Positions 1 through 4,710 of a stretch of DNA of 5,713 nt are shown here, in pieces. This stretch comes from Gemmatimonadota bacterium (GTDB taxonomy: Bacteria > Gemmatimonadota > Gemmatimonadetes > Palauibacterales > Palauibacteraceae), in contig JAENXO010000190.1 of the NCBI GenBank assembly GCA_016649455.1, positions 1 to 5,713 of the forward strand, written 5' to 3'. A program made the position numbers and the translations under genes. Under the pieces are notes generated by a model that was not told the DNA's origin, searched no databases, and saw only the letters and a list, made by a program, of their open reading frames with translations. Position 1 is the first letter of the stretch. Every line of letters begins with the position of its first letter.

Positions 1-1
1 C

Positions 2-274
2 GACAGGTTCGAACGGCTCACCTCCACGATGGTGACGGAGGGAGACGCCGGCTTCACGGCCATGGCACGAACCGTCGGTCTGCCGACGGCTCTCACGGTG
101 CAGCTGCTCCTGGACGGCAAGCTCACGCTTACGGGGAGTCTGATTCCGACCCACCCGGCAGTCTACGCTCCGGTACTCCGAGCCCTGGAGGACGAAGGGC
201 TGGTGTTCACGGAGACCCGCGAGCCGATGTCCGCCGCACCGAGTCCGGATGTCGCAGCGGGAGCGGTCCGGTGA
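2..274 (+). CDS. Saccharopine dehydrogenase (L-glutamate-forming, Lys9-like), C-terminal fragment
   Basis: Only the last 90 residues are in the window; the reading frame is open back to base 2, so the gene starts to the left and the Met at 29 is internal. The tail reads RLTSTMVTEGDAGFTAMART, then VGLPTALTVQLLLDGKL and IPTHPAVYAPVLRALEDEGL. From memory this is the typical end of the saccharopine dehydrogenase C-terminal domain (AMArTVGlPaAi... then IPthpeiY.PvL..Le..Gi). Family members oxidatively cleave saccharopine to glutamate and 2-aminoadipate semialdehyde, or run in reverse; they are cytoplasmic NAD(P) enzymes. The NAD-binding half is not visible, so cofactor and substrate cannot be judged. 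The last 15 or so residues (MSAAPSPDVAAGAVR) look like a non-conserved tail. The stop overlaps the next start (GTGA), indicating an operon with translational coupling. Confidence 0.82.
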   Translation, partial: DRFERLTSTMVTEGDAGFTAMARTVGLPTALTVQLLLDGKLTLTGSLIPTHPAVYAPVLRALEDEGLVFTETREPMSAAPSPDVAAGAVR

Positions 275-1392
275 GCGAGCTGGCGCAGTTCGGAATCGTG
301 GGGACCAGTCGGAAGGAGGGGGAGCATCGGATCCCGATCCATCCGGCGCACTTCGATCGAATTCCGGGTGGCGTGGCGAGGCGGCTCGTGTTCGAGCGCG
401 ACTACGGTGCGCGATTTGGAATCCCTGATTCCGAATTGCGACGACGGTTCGGCGGAGTCGCCGAGAGAGATGTGCTTCTCGGCGAGTGTGACGGAGTTCT
501 GCTGGTGAAGCCCGTTGTGGAGGACCTGAACGAATTGCGCAAGGGCGGAATCCTCTGGGGCTGGCCGCACTGCGTGCAGCAGCAAGAGATGACGGACGCT
601 GCCGTGAGCCGCCGGCAGACGTTGCTCGCGTTTGAAGCGATGTACCTGTGGTCCGATGGCTCGCGAGGCATGCACCTGCTGTACCGGAACAACGAACTCG
701 CCGGCTACTGCGCTGTCCTGCACGCATTGTCGTTACAGGGCGAGACCGGGCACTTCGGGCGATCGCTGCGGGCGACCGTAATCAGCTTCGGCTCCGTGAG
801 CCGGGGTGCCATCCGCGCCCTGCAGGGTCTCGGCTTGCACAACTTCGAAGTCTACACGCTGCGTCCGCCATGGACGGTCGGTGACCGTACCGAAGGCGGA
901 CTGTTCGGCCGCATGGTCCGCGATTCCGAAGCAGGCGTGCAAGTCGTCGAACCGGACGGAACTCGTCGTGAGCTTGTCGAAGCGCTCGCTGACGCAGACG
1001 TGATCGTGAACGGGATCCTGCAGGACACGGACGATCCGATCATGTACATGCAGCCGGGAGACGAAGCGCGTCTGCGCGCCGGCTCACTGATCGTGGACGT
1101 CAGCTGCGACATCGGGATGGGATTCCCATTCGCCCGCCCGACCTCGTTCGCGGAACCGACCTTCCAGATCGGCCCCGCAGTGTATTACGGTGTGGATCAT
1201 ACCCCGAGCTGGCTGTGGCGCAGTGCGAGCTGGGAGGTCTCCGAGGTAGTCGTGGCATACCTCGGCCGGGTCCTGCACGGCCCCGATTCGTGGGCGGAGG
1301 ACGCGACGCTGCGTCGGGCGATCGAGATCCAGGACGGCGAGATCCTGAATCCGAAAATCATAAGCTTCAGGTCAAGAAGAGACCGCGGATGA
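271..1392 (+). CDS. N5-(carboxyethyl)ornithine synthase / Lys1-like opine dehydrogenase (alanine dehydrogenase superfamily)
   Basis: 373 aa, GTG start inside the upstream stop (GTGA), with GGAG at 260-263 seven bases before it. The N-terminal AlaDH/PNT-type domain shows KEGEHRIPIHP (residues 15-25, Arg20), LLVKP (Lys80) and GWPHCVQ (His100). These align by position with the Arg, Lys and His catalytic residues of yeast Lys1. LLYRNNELAGYCAVLHAL (136-153) resembles bacterial N5-(carboxyethyl)ornithine synthase more than Lys1. A Rossmann segment follows (RATVISFGSVSRGAI, 167-181), then VIVNGILQ, LIVDVSCD (273-280) and YGVDHTPSW (306-314). The family reductively joins a 2-oxo acid to an amino-acid amine, or reverses this. 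At 373 aa it exceeds the roughly 313 aa I recall for the ornithine enzyme; the extra sequence lies around 196-235. Pairing with a Lys9-type enzyme suggests saccharopine or a related opine as intermediate. Lysine:2-oxoglutarate reductase activity is the main alternative. Confidence 0.8.
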   Translation: MSELAQFGIVGTSRKEGEHRIPIHPAHFDRIPGGVARRLVFERDYGARFGIPDSELRRRFGGVAERDVLLGECDGVLLVKPVVEDLNELRKGGILWGWPHCVQQQEMTDAAVSRRQTLLAFEAMYLWSDGSRGMHLLYRNNELAGYCAVLHALSLQGETGHFGRSLRATVISFGSVSRGAIRALQGLGLHNFEVYTLRPPWTVGDRTEGGLFGRMVRDSEAGVQVVEPDGTRRELVEALADADVIVNGILQDTDDPIMYMQPGDEARLRAGSLIVDVSCDIGMGFPFARPTSFAEPTFQIGPAVYYGVDHTPSWLWRSASWEVSEVVVAYLGRVLHGPDSWAEDATLRRAIEIQDGEILNPKIISFRSRRDRG

Positions 1393-1465
1393 GAGACCGG
1401 CACCGCTACCTCTTCCGGCATTTCTTCCGGGGCCGACTCCGCCGATCGTCATGCTTCTACCGGGA

Positions 1466-2065
1466 TCAACCCGCGTCGAGGTAGCGGTCCGGAATCGGCT
1501 GGTCCGGCGTCTCCGCCTGCCAGTAGATCTGGACGACCCACCAGCGCTCGCCGTCGAACAGGAGCTGAAAGCTGTTGATGCCCCGCACGAAGTGGGCTCC
1601 GGCCTCCATCTCTTCGACGGTGTGGAACGACTCGTAGGTGCTGAACACGTGGGCGATATTGCCGAACCGTTCCTCGACCCTGAACGCCTCCTGCTCGAAG
1701 AAGCCGTTCTCCTCCAGCTGCCCTCCCGCGCTGGAGATGTACTCTTCGAGGCTCCACACCAGATAGCGGGTCGAGCCGTCCTGTGCTTTCCCCGACGGAA
1801 TGAGACGAGCCTCCGGCAGGAACAGCGAGCGCATGCGATCCCAGTCACGTGTCTCACCGGCCGGCCCCGAAATCACGTCGTACACGGCATTCAGGATCGC
1901 ATCCACCGATTCCACGTCCTCCGGGCGTGCCGCGGGAACGTCGGCGTCCGCGGTCGAACGCGCCTGGTTCTGGGCGACCGCCGGCTGCGCCAGTGCGAGA
2001 ACGGCAGCGAACAGGCCGAGCACTTTCGTGGGCATGTGGATTCCGGATTTCTGCGTCGACCTCAT
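1466..2065 (-). CDS. Secreted SnoaL/NTF2-like domain protein
   Basis: 199 aa. The start at 2065 is chosen because AGGAGG (minus strand, 2071-2076) lies five bases upstream; the alternative Met11 at 2035 has no comparable site. Residues 1-31 form a Sec signal peptide: basic n-region to Lys14, hydrophobic VLGLFAAVLALAQPAVA, likely cleavage after Ala31 (AVA/Q), so the mature protein should be periplasmic or secreted. After a polar linker (32-50), residues about 50-185 look like an NTF2/SnoaL fold: helical VESVDAILNAVYDVIS and DWDRMRSLFLPEARLIP, then strands including HVFSTYESF and INSFQLLFDGERWWVVQIYWQ. Proteins of this kind are binding or catalytic pockets of very varied role; no substrate can be assigned. 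It is convergent with the dehydrogenase pair and divergent from the methyltransferase. I saw no clear promoter. Confidence 0.8.
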   Translation of the reverse strand: MRSTQKSGIHMPTKVLGLFAAVLALAQPAVAQNQARSTADADVPAARPEDVESVDAILNAVYDVISGPAGETRDWDRMRSLFLPEARLIPSGKAQDGSTRYLVWSLEEYISSAGGQLEENGFFEQEAFRVEERFGNIAHVFSTYESFHTVEEMEAGAHFVRGINSFQLLFDGERWWVVQIYWQAETPDQPIPDRYLDAG

Positions 2066-2070
2066 CAGTG

Positions 2071-2076
2071 CCTCCT
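2071..2076 (-). promoter_or_regulatory. Shine-Dalgarno site deciding the start of the SnoaL-like gene
   Basis: On the minus strand the sequence reads AGGAGG, five bases before the ATG at 2065-2063. It is the strongest ribosome binding site in the window and favours the longer N-terminus (MRSTQKSGIHMPTK...) over the internal Met at 2035, which has only purine-poor sequence before it. Confidence 0.75.
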
Positions 2077-2089
2077 CGGGGGTGTCGTG

Positions 2090-2110
2090 CGTCGGGCAGG
2101 GTGCCCGACG
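2090..2110. repeat. Perfect 9-bp inverted repeat in the divergent intergenic region
   Basis: CGTCGGGCA (2090-2098) and TGCCCGACG (2102-2110) are exact reverse complements separated by GGG. The element lies 25 bases upstream of the SnoaL-like start and 81 bases upstream of the methyltransferase start. No T-run follows on either strand, so it is not an intrinsic terminator. It could be an operator for a dimeric regulator or a hairpin in the 5' UTR of the minus-strand gene. Confidence 0.6.
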
Positions 2111-2191
2111 GGAGCTTTACCTCACAATAACCCCCCAGGGGCTTCCCGCGTTGCGTGGAACACCGGCCGGTCGAATCCGGTACCCCGCGGC

Positions 2192-2827
2192 ATGACCGTT
2201 CACAGGGGCCACCCGATCCGCGGCCGGCTCAACGCCTGGTTCCTGGCGTTTGCCGAAGACGCGATGCACCAGGAGTACGGCGACCGGAAGGTCAGCATGT
2301 TCGGACCGGTTCCCGACACGGTGGTCGAGCTCGGTCCCGGCTCCGGGGCCAACTTTCGATACTACCCGCGCGGAACCCGCGTCATCGCAGTCGAACCAAA
2401 CCCGATGATGCACGGGAGGATGAACGCCCAGGCCAGACGGCACGGCATCCGGATCGATCTGCGCCATGCGGGGGCCGAAGGGATGGAGGTCGAGACCGCG
2501 AGCGCGGATCTCGTCGTTTCGACACTCGTCCTGTGCAGCGTAAGGGAGCCCCAGCGGGTGGTGGCGGAGGTAAGACGCGTGCTCAAGCCGGGCGGCCGGT
2601 TCGTGTTTCTGGAGCACGTGGCGGCCCCGGCTGGAACCCGGCTGCGCAGAGTCCAGGACAGGATTCACCGACCGTGGCACTGGCTGGGTGAAGGATGCAA
2701 TCTCACCCGGGACACGGCCGCGACGCTGGAGAACGCGGGGTTCTCTTCGCTCGAGCTGGAGCGGTTCGACTCCGGCATGACCTGGGCCCCATACTCTCCG
2801 CACATCGCGGGCGTGGCCGTCCGCTAG
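2192..2827 (+). CDS. Class I SAM-dependent methyltransferase, METTL7-like
   Basis: 211 aa with ATG at 2192. The frame is open far upstream, but that part lies antisense to the SnoaL-like gene and has no good start. Class I signatures: motif I VVELGPGSGANF (44-55), post-I acidic residue in VIAVEPNP (64-71), motif IV-like ADLVVSTLVLCSV (105-117), and VLKPGGRFVFLEHV (130-143). The end, WHWLGEGCNLTRDTAATLENAGF (162-184) and PHIAGVAV, resembles human METTL7A/B (GCNLTR... and PHI.G.A), which are thiol S-methyltransferases. The human proteins have an N-terminal membrane anchor, absent here, so a soluble cytoplasmic enzyme is expected. Substrate is unknown: a small thiol is the family-based guess, a ubiquinone- or lipid-type acceptor the alternative. 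No strong Shine-Dalgarno precedes the start. The aminotransferase follows after 45 bases in the same direction. Confidence 0.85.
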   Translation: MTVHRGHPIRGRLNAWFLAFAEDAMHQEYGDRKVSMFGPVPDTVVELGPGSGANFRYYPRGTRVIAVEPNPMMHGRMNAQARRHGIRIDLRHAGAEGMEVETASADLVVSTLVLCSVREPQRVVAEVRRVLKPGGRFVFLEHVAAPAGTRLRRVQDRIHRPWHWLGEGCNLTRDTAATLENAGFSSLELERFDSGMTWAPYSPHIAGVAVR

Positions 2828-2860
2828 CGCCAGCACTCGCTTCCTCCCGCGGTCCTCCGA

Positions 2861-2866
2861 TATCAT
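2861..2866 (+). promoter_or_regulatory. Candidate -10 element of a leaderless aminotransferase mRNA
   Basis: TATCAT matches the sigma70 -10 consensus at five of six positions and ends six bases before the ATG at 2873, so transcription would begin at or next to the start codon. The bases before the ATG (CTCCGATATCATCTCCAC) contain no purine-rich ribosome binding site, which fits leaderless translation. The -35 region (around 2838-2843) is poor, so this remains a suggestion; read-through from the methyltransferase gene is the alternative. Confidence 0.35.
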
Positions 2867-2872
2867 CTCCAC

Positions 2873-4024
2873 ATGCATACTGCTCGAAGGACACACGGCT
2901 TCACGGAATCGGTGATTCGCGAGATGACTCGCGTCGCCGACGAATGCGGCGCGATTAATCTGGCGCAGGGTTTTCCCGATTTTCCCGCGCCGGACGTCCT
3001 CAAGGAAGCTGCTGTCAGGGCGATCAGGGACGACGTGAACCAGTACGCCGTCACCTGGGGGGCGCCGCGTCTCCGCGCGGCGGTCGCTGCGAGCTATGAC
3101 CGCTGGTACGACATCGAAGTGGATCCCGACCGCCAGGTCACGGTGACCTGCGGGGCGACCGAGGCGATGGCGGCAGTCCTGCTCGCGCTCGTGGATCCGG
3201 GCGACGAGGTGATCGTGCTCGAGCCGTTCTATGAGAACTACGGCCCTGACGCAGTGCTGTGCGCCGCGAAACCTGTCTTCGTGCGGGTCGAGCCCGGGGA
3301 CGGACTCGACCTCGACCGGCTCGGCGCCGCTTTCAGTCCGGCCACCCGGGCCATCGTCCTGAATACCCCCAACAATCCGACCGGCCACGTGCTGACGCGT
3401 GAGGAACTCGAGGTGATCGCCGAGCTGTGTAACCGGCACGACGCCTGGGCGATCACCGACGAGATCTACGAGCACATTCTGTACGACGGCGTCCACTTGC
3501 CCATGGCGTGCCTGCCGGGAATGTCCGACCGGACCGTAACGGTGAGCGGCGCGTCGAAGACGTTCAGCGTAACGGGCTGGCGGGTCGGCACGATTGTCGC
3601 GCCGGCCGAGGCGACCGGCGCGATACGCAAGGTGCACGATTTTCTGACCGTGGGCGCCCCCGCACCGCTGCAGGAGGCGGTGGCCACGGCCCTGGAGACG
3701 CTGGGGGACGACTACTACCGTGACCTCGCCGGCTCCTACCGGCGTCGCCGCGACCTGATGGTCGAGGCTCTTCGAGCGGCCGGATTCCGGTGCACTCCTC
3801 CCGCGGGTGCCTATTACATCCTGGCCGACTTCTCGGACATTTCGGAAGACGGGGACACCCGGTTTGCCACGGCCCTGGCCCGGAACGCTGGGGTGGCCTC
3901 CGTACCGGGATCGAGTTTCTTCGCGAATCCCGCCGACGGAAGGTCGCTGGTGCGGTTCGCGTTCTGTAAGTCGGAGTCGCTGCTGCAGCAGGCGGGGTCG
4001 AGACTGCTCTCGGCCAGGACCTGA
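2873..4024 (+). CDS. PLP-dependent class I/II aminotransferase (kynurenine/methionine aminotransferase-like)
   Basis: 383 aa, full length for a fold-type I aminotransferase. Visible motifs: INLAQGFPDFPAPDVL (28-43), QYAVTWGAPRLR (57-68), CGATEAM (93-99, phosphate side), PFYENYG (118-124), NTPNNPTG (164-171, Asn168 type), ITDEIYEH (194-201, Asp196 contacts the pyridine nitrogen), SGASKTFSVTGWRVG (225-239, with Schiff-base Lys229 and phosphate-binding Arg237), and LVRFAFCK (359-366, Arg361 for the substrate carboxylate). The AQGFPDF and SKTFSVTGWR wording places it near the kynurenine aminotransferase I / glutamine transaminase K / YbdL branch, which acts on aromatic amino acids, methionine and glutamine. 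The exact donor cannot be read from sequence; aspartate or 2-aminoadipate are alternatives. The ATG at 2873 gives the usual short N-terminus (HGFTESVIREMT). No Shine-Dalgarno is seen and no terminator with a T-run follows. Confidence 0.9.
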   Translation: MHTARRTHGFTESVIREMTRVADECGAINLAQGFPDFPAPDVLKEAAVRAIRDDVNQYAVTWGAPRLRAAVAASYDRWYDIEVDPDRQVTVTCGATEAMAAVLLALVDPGDEVIVLEPFYENYGPDAVLCAAKPVFVRVEPGDGLDLDRLGAAFSPATRAIVLNTPNNPTGHVLTREELEVIAELCNRHDAWAITDEIYEHILYDGVHLPMACLPGMSDRTVTVSGASKTFSVTGWRVGTIVAPAEATGAIRKVHDFLTVGAPAPLQEAVATALETLGDDYYRDLAGSYRRRRDLMVEALRAAGFRCTPPAGAYYILADFSDISEDGDTRFATALARNAGVASVPGSSFFANPADGRSLVRFAFCKSESLLQQAGSRLLSART

Positions 4025-4044
4025 TCCACAGCGGGATTCCGCGC

Positions 4045-4073
4045 TTGACCCCAATATCTTGTGGGGTTATCAT
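4045..4073 (+). promoter_or_regulatory. Strong sigma70-type promoter
   Basis: TTGACC (4045-4050) and TATCAT (4068-4073) are separated by exactly 17 bases; each hexamer differs from consensus at one position. Predicted transcription start is about 4080. The aminotransferase stop lies 21 bases upstream, and no start with a ribosome binding site is close downstream. It therefore should drive a transcript through the leader and the 71-aa gene, ending at the terminator at 4599-4624. Confidence 0.65.
4049..4066. repeat. Palindrome inside the promoter spacer (possible operator)
   Basis: CCCCAATATCTTGTGGGG: CCCCA (4049-4053) is the reverse complement of TGGGG (4062-4066). It fills the space between the -35 and -10 hexamers. 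A second pair, CTTGT (4058-4062) and ACAAG (4083-4087), brackets the -10. This placement suits a repressor or MerR-like activator. It could also form a weak hairpin at the end of the aminotransferase mRNA, but the following TTATCAT is a poor T-run. Confidence 0.35.
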
Positions 4074-4100
4074 CCCTCGGGTACAAGATGTAGCGGTTGG

Positions 4101-4187
4101 CGTGGAAAACCCGGACCGTTTTCGGGAAATCCGGTGGAGAAGCGGCCGTTCGCCGTGGAAAACCGATCCTCCAGGCCCAGGATCCGG
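4101..4187 (+). repeat. Spaced direct repeats (CGTGGAAAACC ... ATCCGG) and phased GTGGAAA boxes
   Basis: CGTGGAAAACC occurs at 4101-4111 and 4154-4164, each followed after exactly 17 bases by ATCCGG (4129-4134 and 4182-4187). The 17-base spacers are not similar. Both copies are also preceded by AGCGG (4092-4096 and 4141-4145). Viewed as DNA, four related boxes, GTGGAAA (4102), CGGGAAA (4123), GTGGAGA (4134) and GTGGAAA (4155), are 21, 11 and 21 bases apart, close to whole helical turns. Protein binding sites or paired RNA motifs are both possible. Confidence 0.5.
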
Positions 4188-4285
4188 GTTGAGAGTCCGT
4201 TGAGCGGCCCCTTCATCATGGTGGCGTGTAGCGCAGACGGCCGGACGAGGCCGCGAGATCGCGCACCTTCCGAAGCGTCGAGAAC

Positions 4286-4292
4286 GGTGAGG
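4286..4292 (+). promoter_or_regulatory. Shine-Dalgarno site of the 71-aa gene
   Basis: GGTGAGG ends five bases before the ATG at 4298. The in-frame GTG at 4295 would leave only two bases of spacing, so the ATG is the better start. Confidence 0.55.
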
Positions 4293-4297
4293 TAGTG

Positions 4298-4513
4298 ATG
4301 AGCGAATCGATCGGAAGTGCGAATGCTCTTCACGTCGTTGCCGCCGGCAGTTCACGACCGAGTCGCAAGCCGGCGATCACGGCACGCTGGGTGAGAGACG
4401 CGACGGTAGCGAACCGGATCGCGTTCGAGCAGGAGATGAAGCGCGAGAGGCGGATGGGTCTCGACTCCCGGCTCAAGCGGTTTGTAAAACAAGTTAGCGC
4501 CCGTCAGGCGTGA
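4298..4513 (+). CDS. Small basic protein of unknown function
   Basis: 71 aa, not recognised. ATG at 4298 with GGTGAGG five bases upstream. The first 25 residues are small and polar (SANALHVVAAGSSRPSRKP). Residues about 27-68 (AITARWVRDATVANRIAFEQ, then EMKRERRMGLDSRLKRFVKQ) look like one or two amphipathic helices. Composition is strongly basic (15 Lys/Arg against 6 Asp/Glu) with a single Trp31. There is no signal peptide, membrane segment, Cys pair or zinc motif. It is not ribosomal protein S21 or another small ribosomal protein I know. A good promoter, ribosome binding site and dedicated terminator support a real gene. Nucleic-acid or ribosome association would fit the charge, but that is only inference. 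Confidence 0.6.
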   Translation: MSESIGSANALHVVAAGSSRPSRKPAITARWVRDATVANRIAFEQEMKRERRMGLDSRLKRFVKQVSARQA

Positions 4514-4550
4514 GCGGAGAGCACTAGCGAAGCGACCGCGAACGAAATGA

Positions 4551-4595
4551 CGCCAGAGGCCGGGATTGCGCACAGCGCAGGCCGGCCAGCGGGCG
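4551..4595 (+). other. Compound stem-loop in the 3' UTR of the 71-aa gene
   Basis: Three nested paired segments: CGCC (4551-4554) with GGCG (4592-4595), GGCCGG (4558-4563) with CCGGCC (4582-4587), and TGCGC (4567-4571) with GCGCA (4575-4579) closed by an ACA loop. It ends three bases before the terminator stem. It lies outside coding sequence and may protect the transcript end or be part of a processed 3' UTR RNA. Confidence 0.5.
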
Positions 4596-4598
4596 CGA

Positions 4599-4624
4599 GG
4601 CCCCGGAGAAATCCGGGGCCTTTT
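4599..4624 (+). terminator. Rho-independent terminator
   Basis: GGCCCCGGA (4599-4607) pairs perfectly with TCCGGGGCC (4612-4620), closed by a GAAA (GNRA-type) tetraloop and followed directly by TTTTCTGTTC. The T-run is only on the plus strand, so it ends the transcript of the 71-aa gene and isolates ispG from upstream transcription. Confidence 0.92.
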
Positions 4625-4629
4625 CTGTT

Positions 4630-4651
4630 CGGGGCCACCCCGGGTTAGAAT
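4630..4651 (+). promoter_or_regulatory. Possible ispG promoter
   Basis: TAGAAT (4646-4651) matches the -10 consensus at five of six positions, which would give a transcription start near 4658 and a leader of about 53 nt. The -35 position (about 4623-4628, TTCTGT) is weak and overlaps the terminator T-run. A small palindrome, CGGGG-CCA-CCCCG (4630-4642), lies in the spacer. A promoter is needed somewhere here because a strong terminator sits just upstream. Confidence 0.4.
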
Positions 4652-4710
4652 CACACCGCGCCTGCGGTCGAACCGCCGCCTCGTCGTCCGATACCGGGAG
4701 AGCCGACCTG

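Larger units (their letters stand above)
4080..4297 (+). promoter_or_regulatory. Long structured leader RNA upstream of the 71-aa gene
   Basis: About 218 nt lie between the predicted transcription start and the ATG at 4298. I can fold at least three local hairpins: GAAAAC/GTTTTC (4105-4110 with 4118-4123, loop CCGGACC), AACC-GATCCT/AGGATC-cg-GGTT (4161-4170 with 4179-4190), and CGGCC/GGCCG (4238-4242 with 4249-4253, loop GGACGA). Seven GGA triplets occur, six of them before 4185, and two sit in hairpin loops. No known riboswitch, tRNA, 6S, tmRNA or RNase P signature was recognised. A 25-codon ORF (4218-4295) ends overlapping the gene start but has no ribosome binding site. It may be a cis-regulatory leader or a GGA-rich regulatory RNA; function is unknown. 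Confidence 0.4.

Noticed and set aside
163..723. 186-codon minus-strand frame over the dehydrogenase genes
   Set aside because: Antisense shadow of two genes with strong family signatures.
1393..1465. Bidirectional terminator expected between convergent genes
   Set aside because: Several CCGG words occur but I found no stable stem followed by a T-run on either strand.
2168..2186. T-arm-like sequence CCGGTCGAATCCGG suggesting a tRNA
   Set aside because: The loop is six bases and lacks the TTCRANY pattern, and no matching acceptor, D or anticodon arms are seen upstream.
1451..2191. Long N-terminal extension of the methyltransferase frame
   Set aside because: The frame is open but this part is antisense to the SnoaL-like gene, shows no domain, and the methyltransferase family normally begins near the ATG at 2192.
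2117..4054. 645-codon open frame on the minus strand
   Set aside because: It lies wholly antisense to the methyltransferase and aminotransferase genes, both of which have clear family motifs. Its translation is rich in Arg, Gly, His and Pro without domain motifs, as expected for antisense frames in GC-rich DNA.
3807..4295. 162-codon plus-strand frame across the end of the aminotransferase and the leader
   Set aside because: Its first half is an alternative frame of the aminotransferase gene and it runs across the promoter; no motif or ribosome binding site supports it.
4080..4297. Known housekeeping RNA (RNase P, tmRNA, 6S) in the leader
   Set aside because: A GAGAGTCCG stretch at 4191-4199 faintly recalls the RNase P GAGGAAAGTCC core, but the rest of the conserved core and the required pairings are missing.
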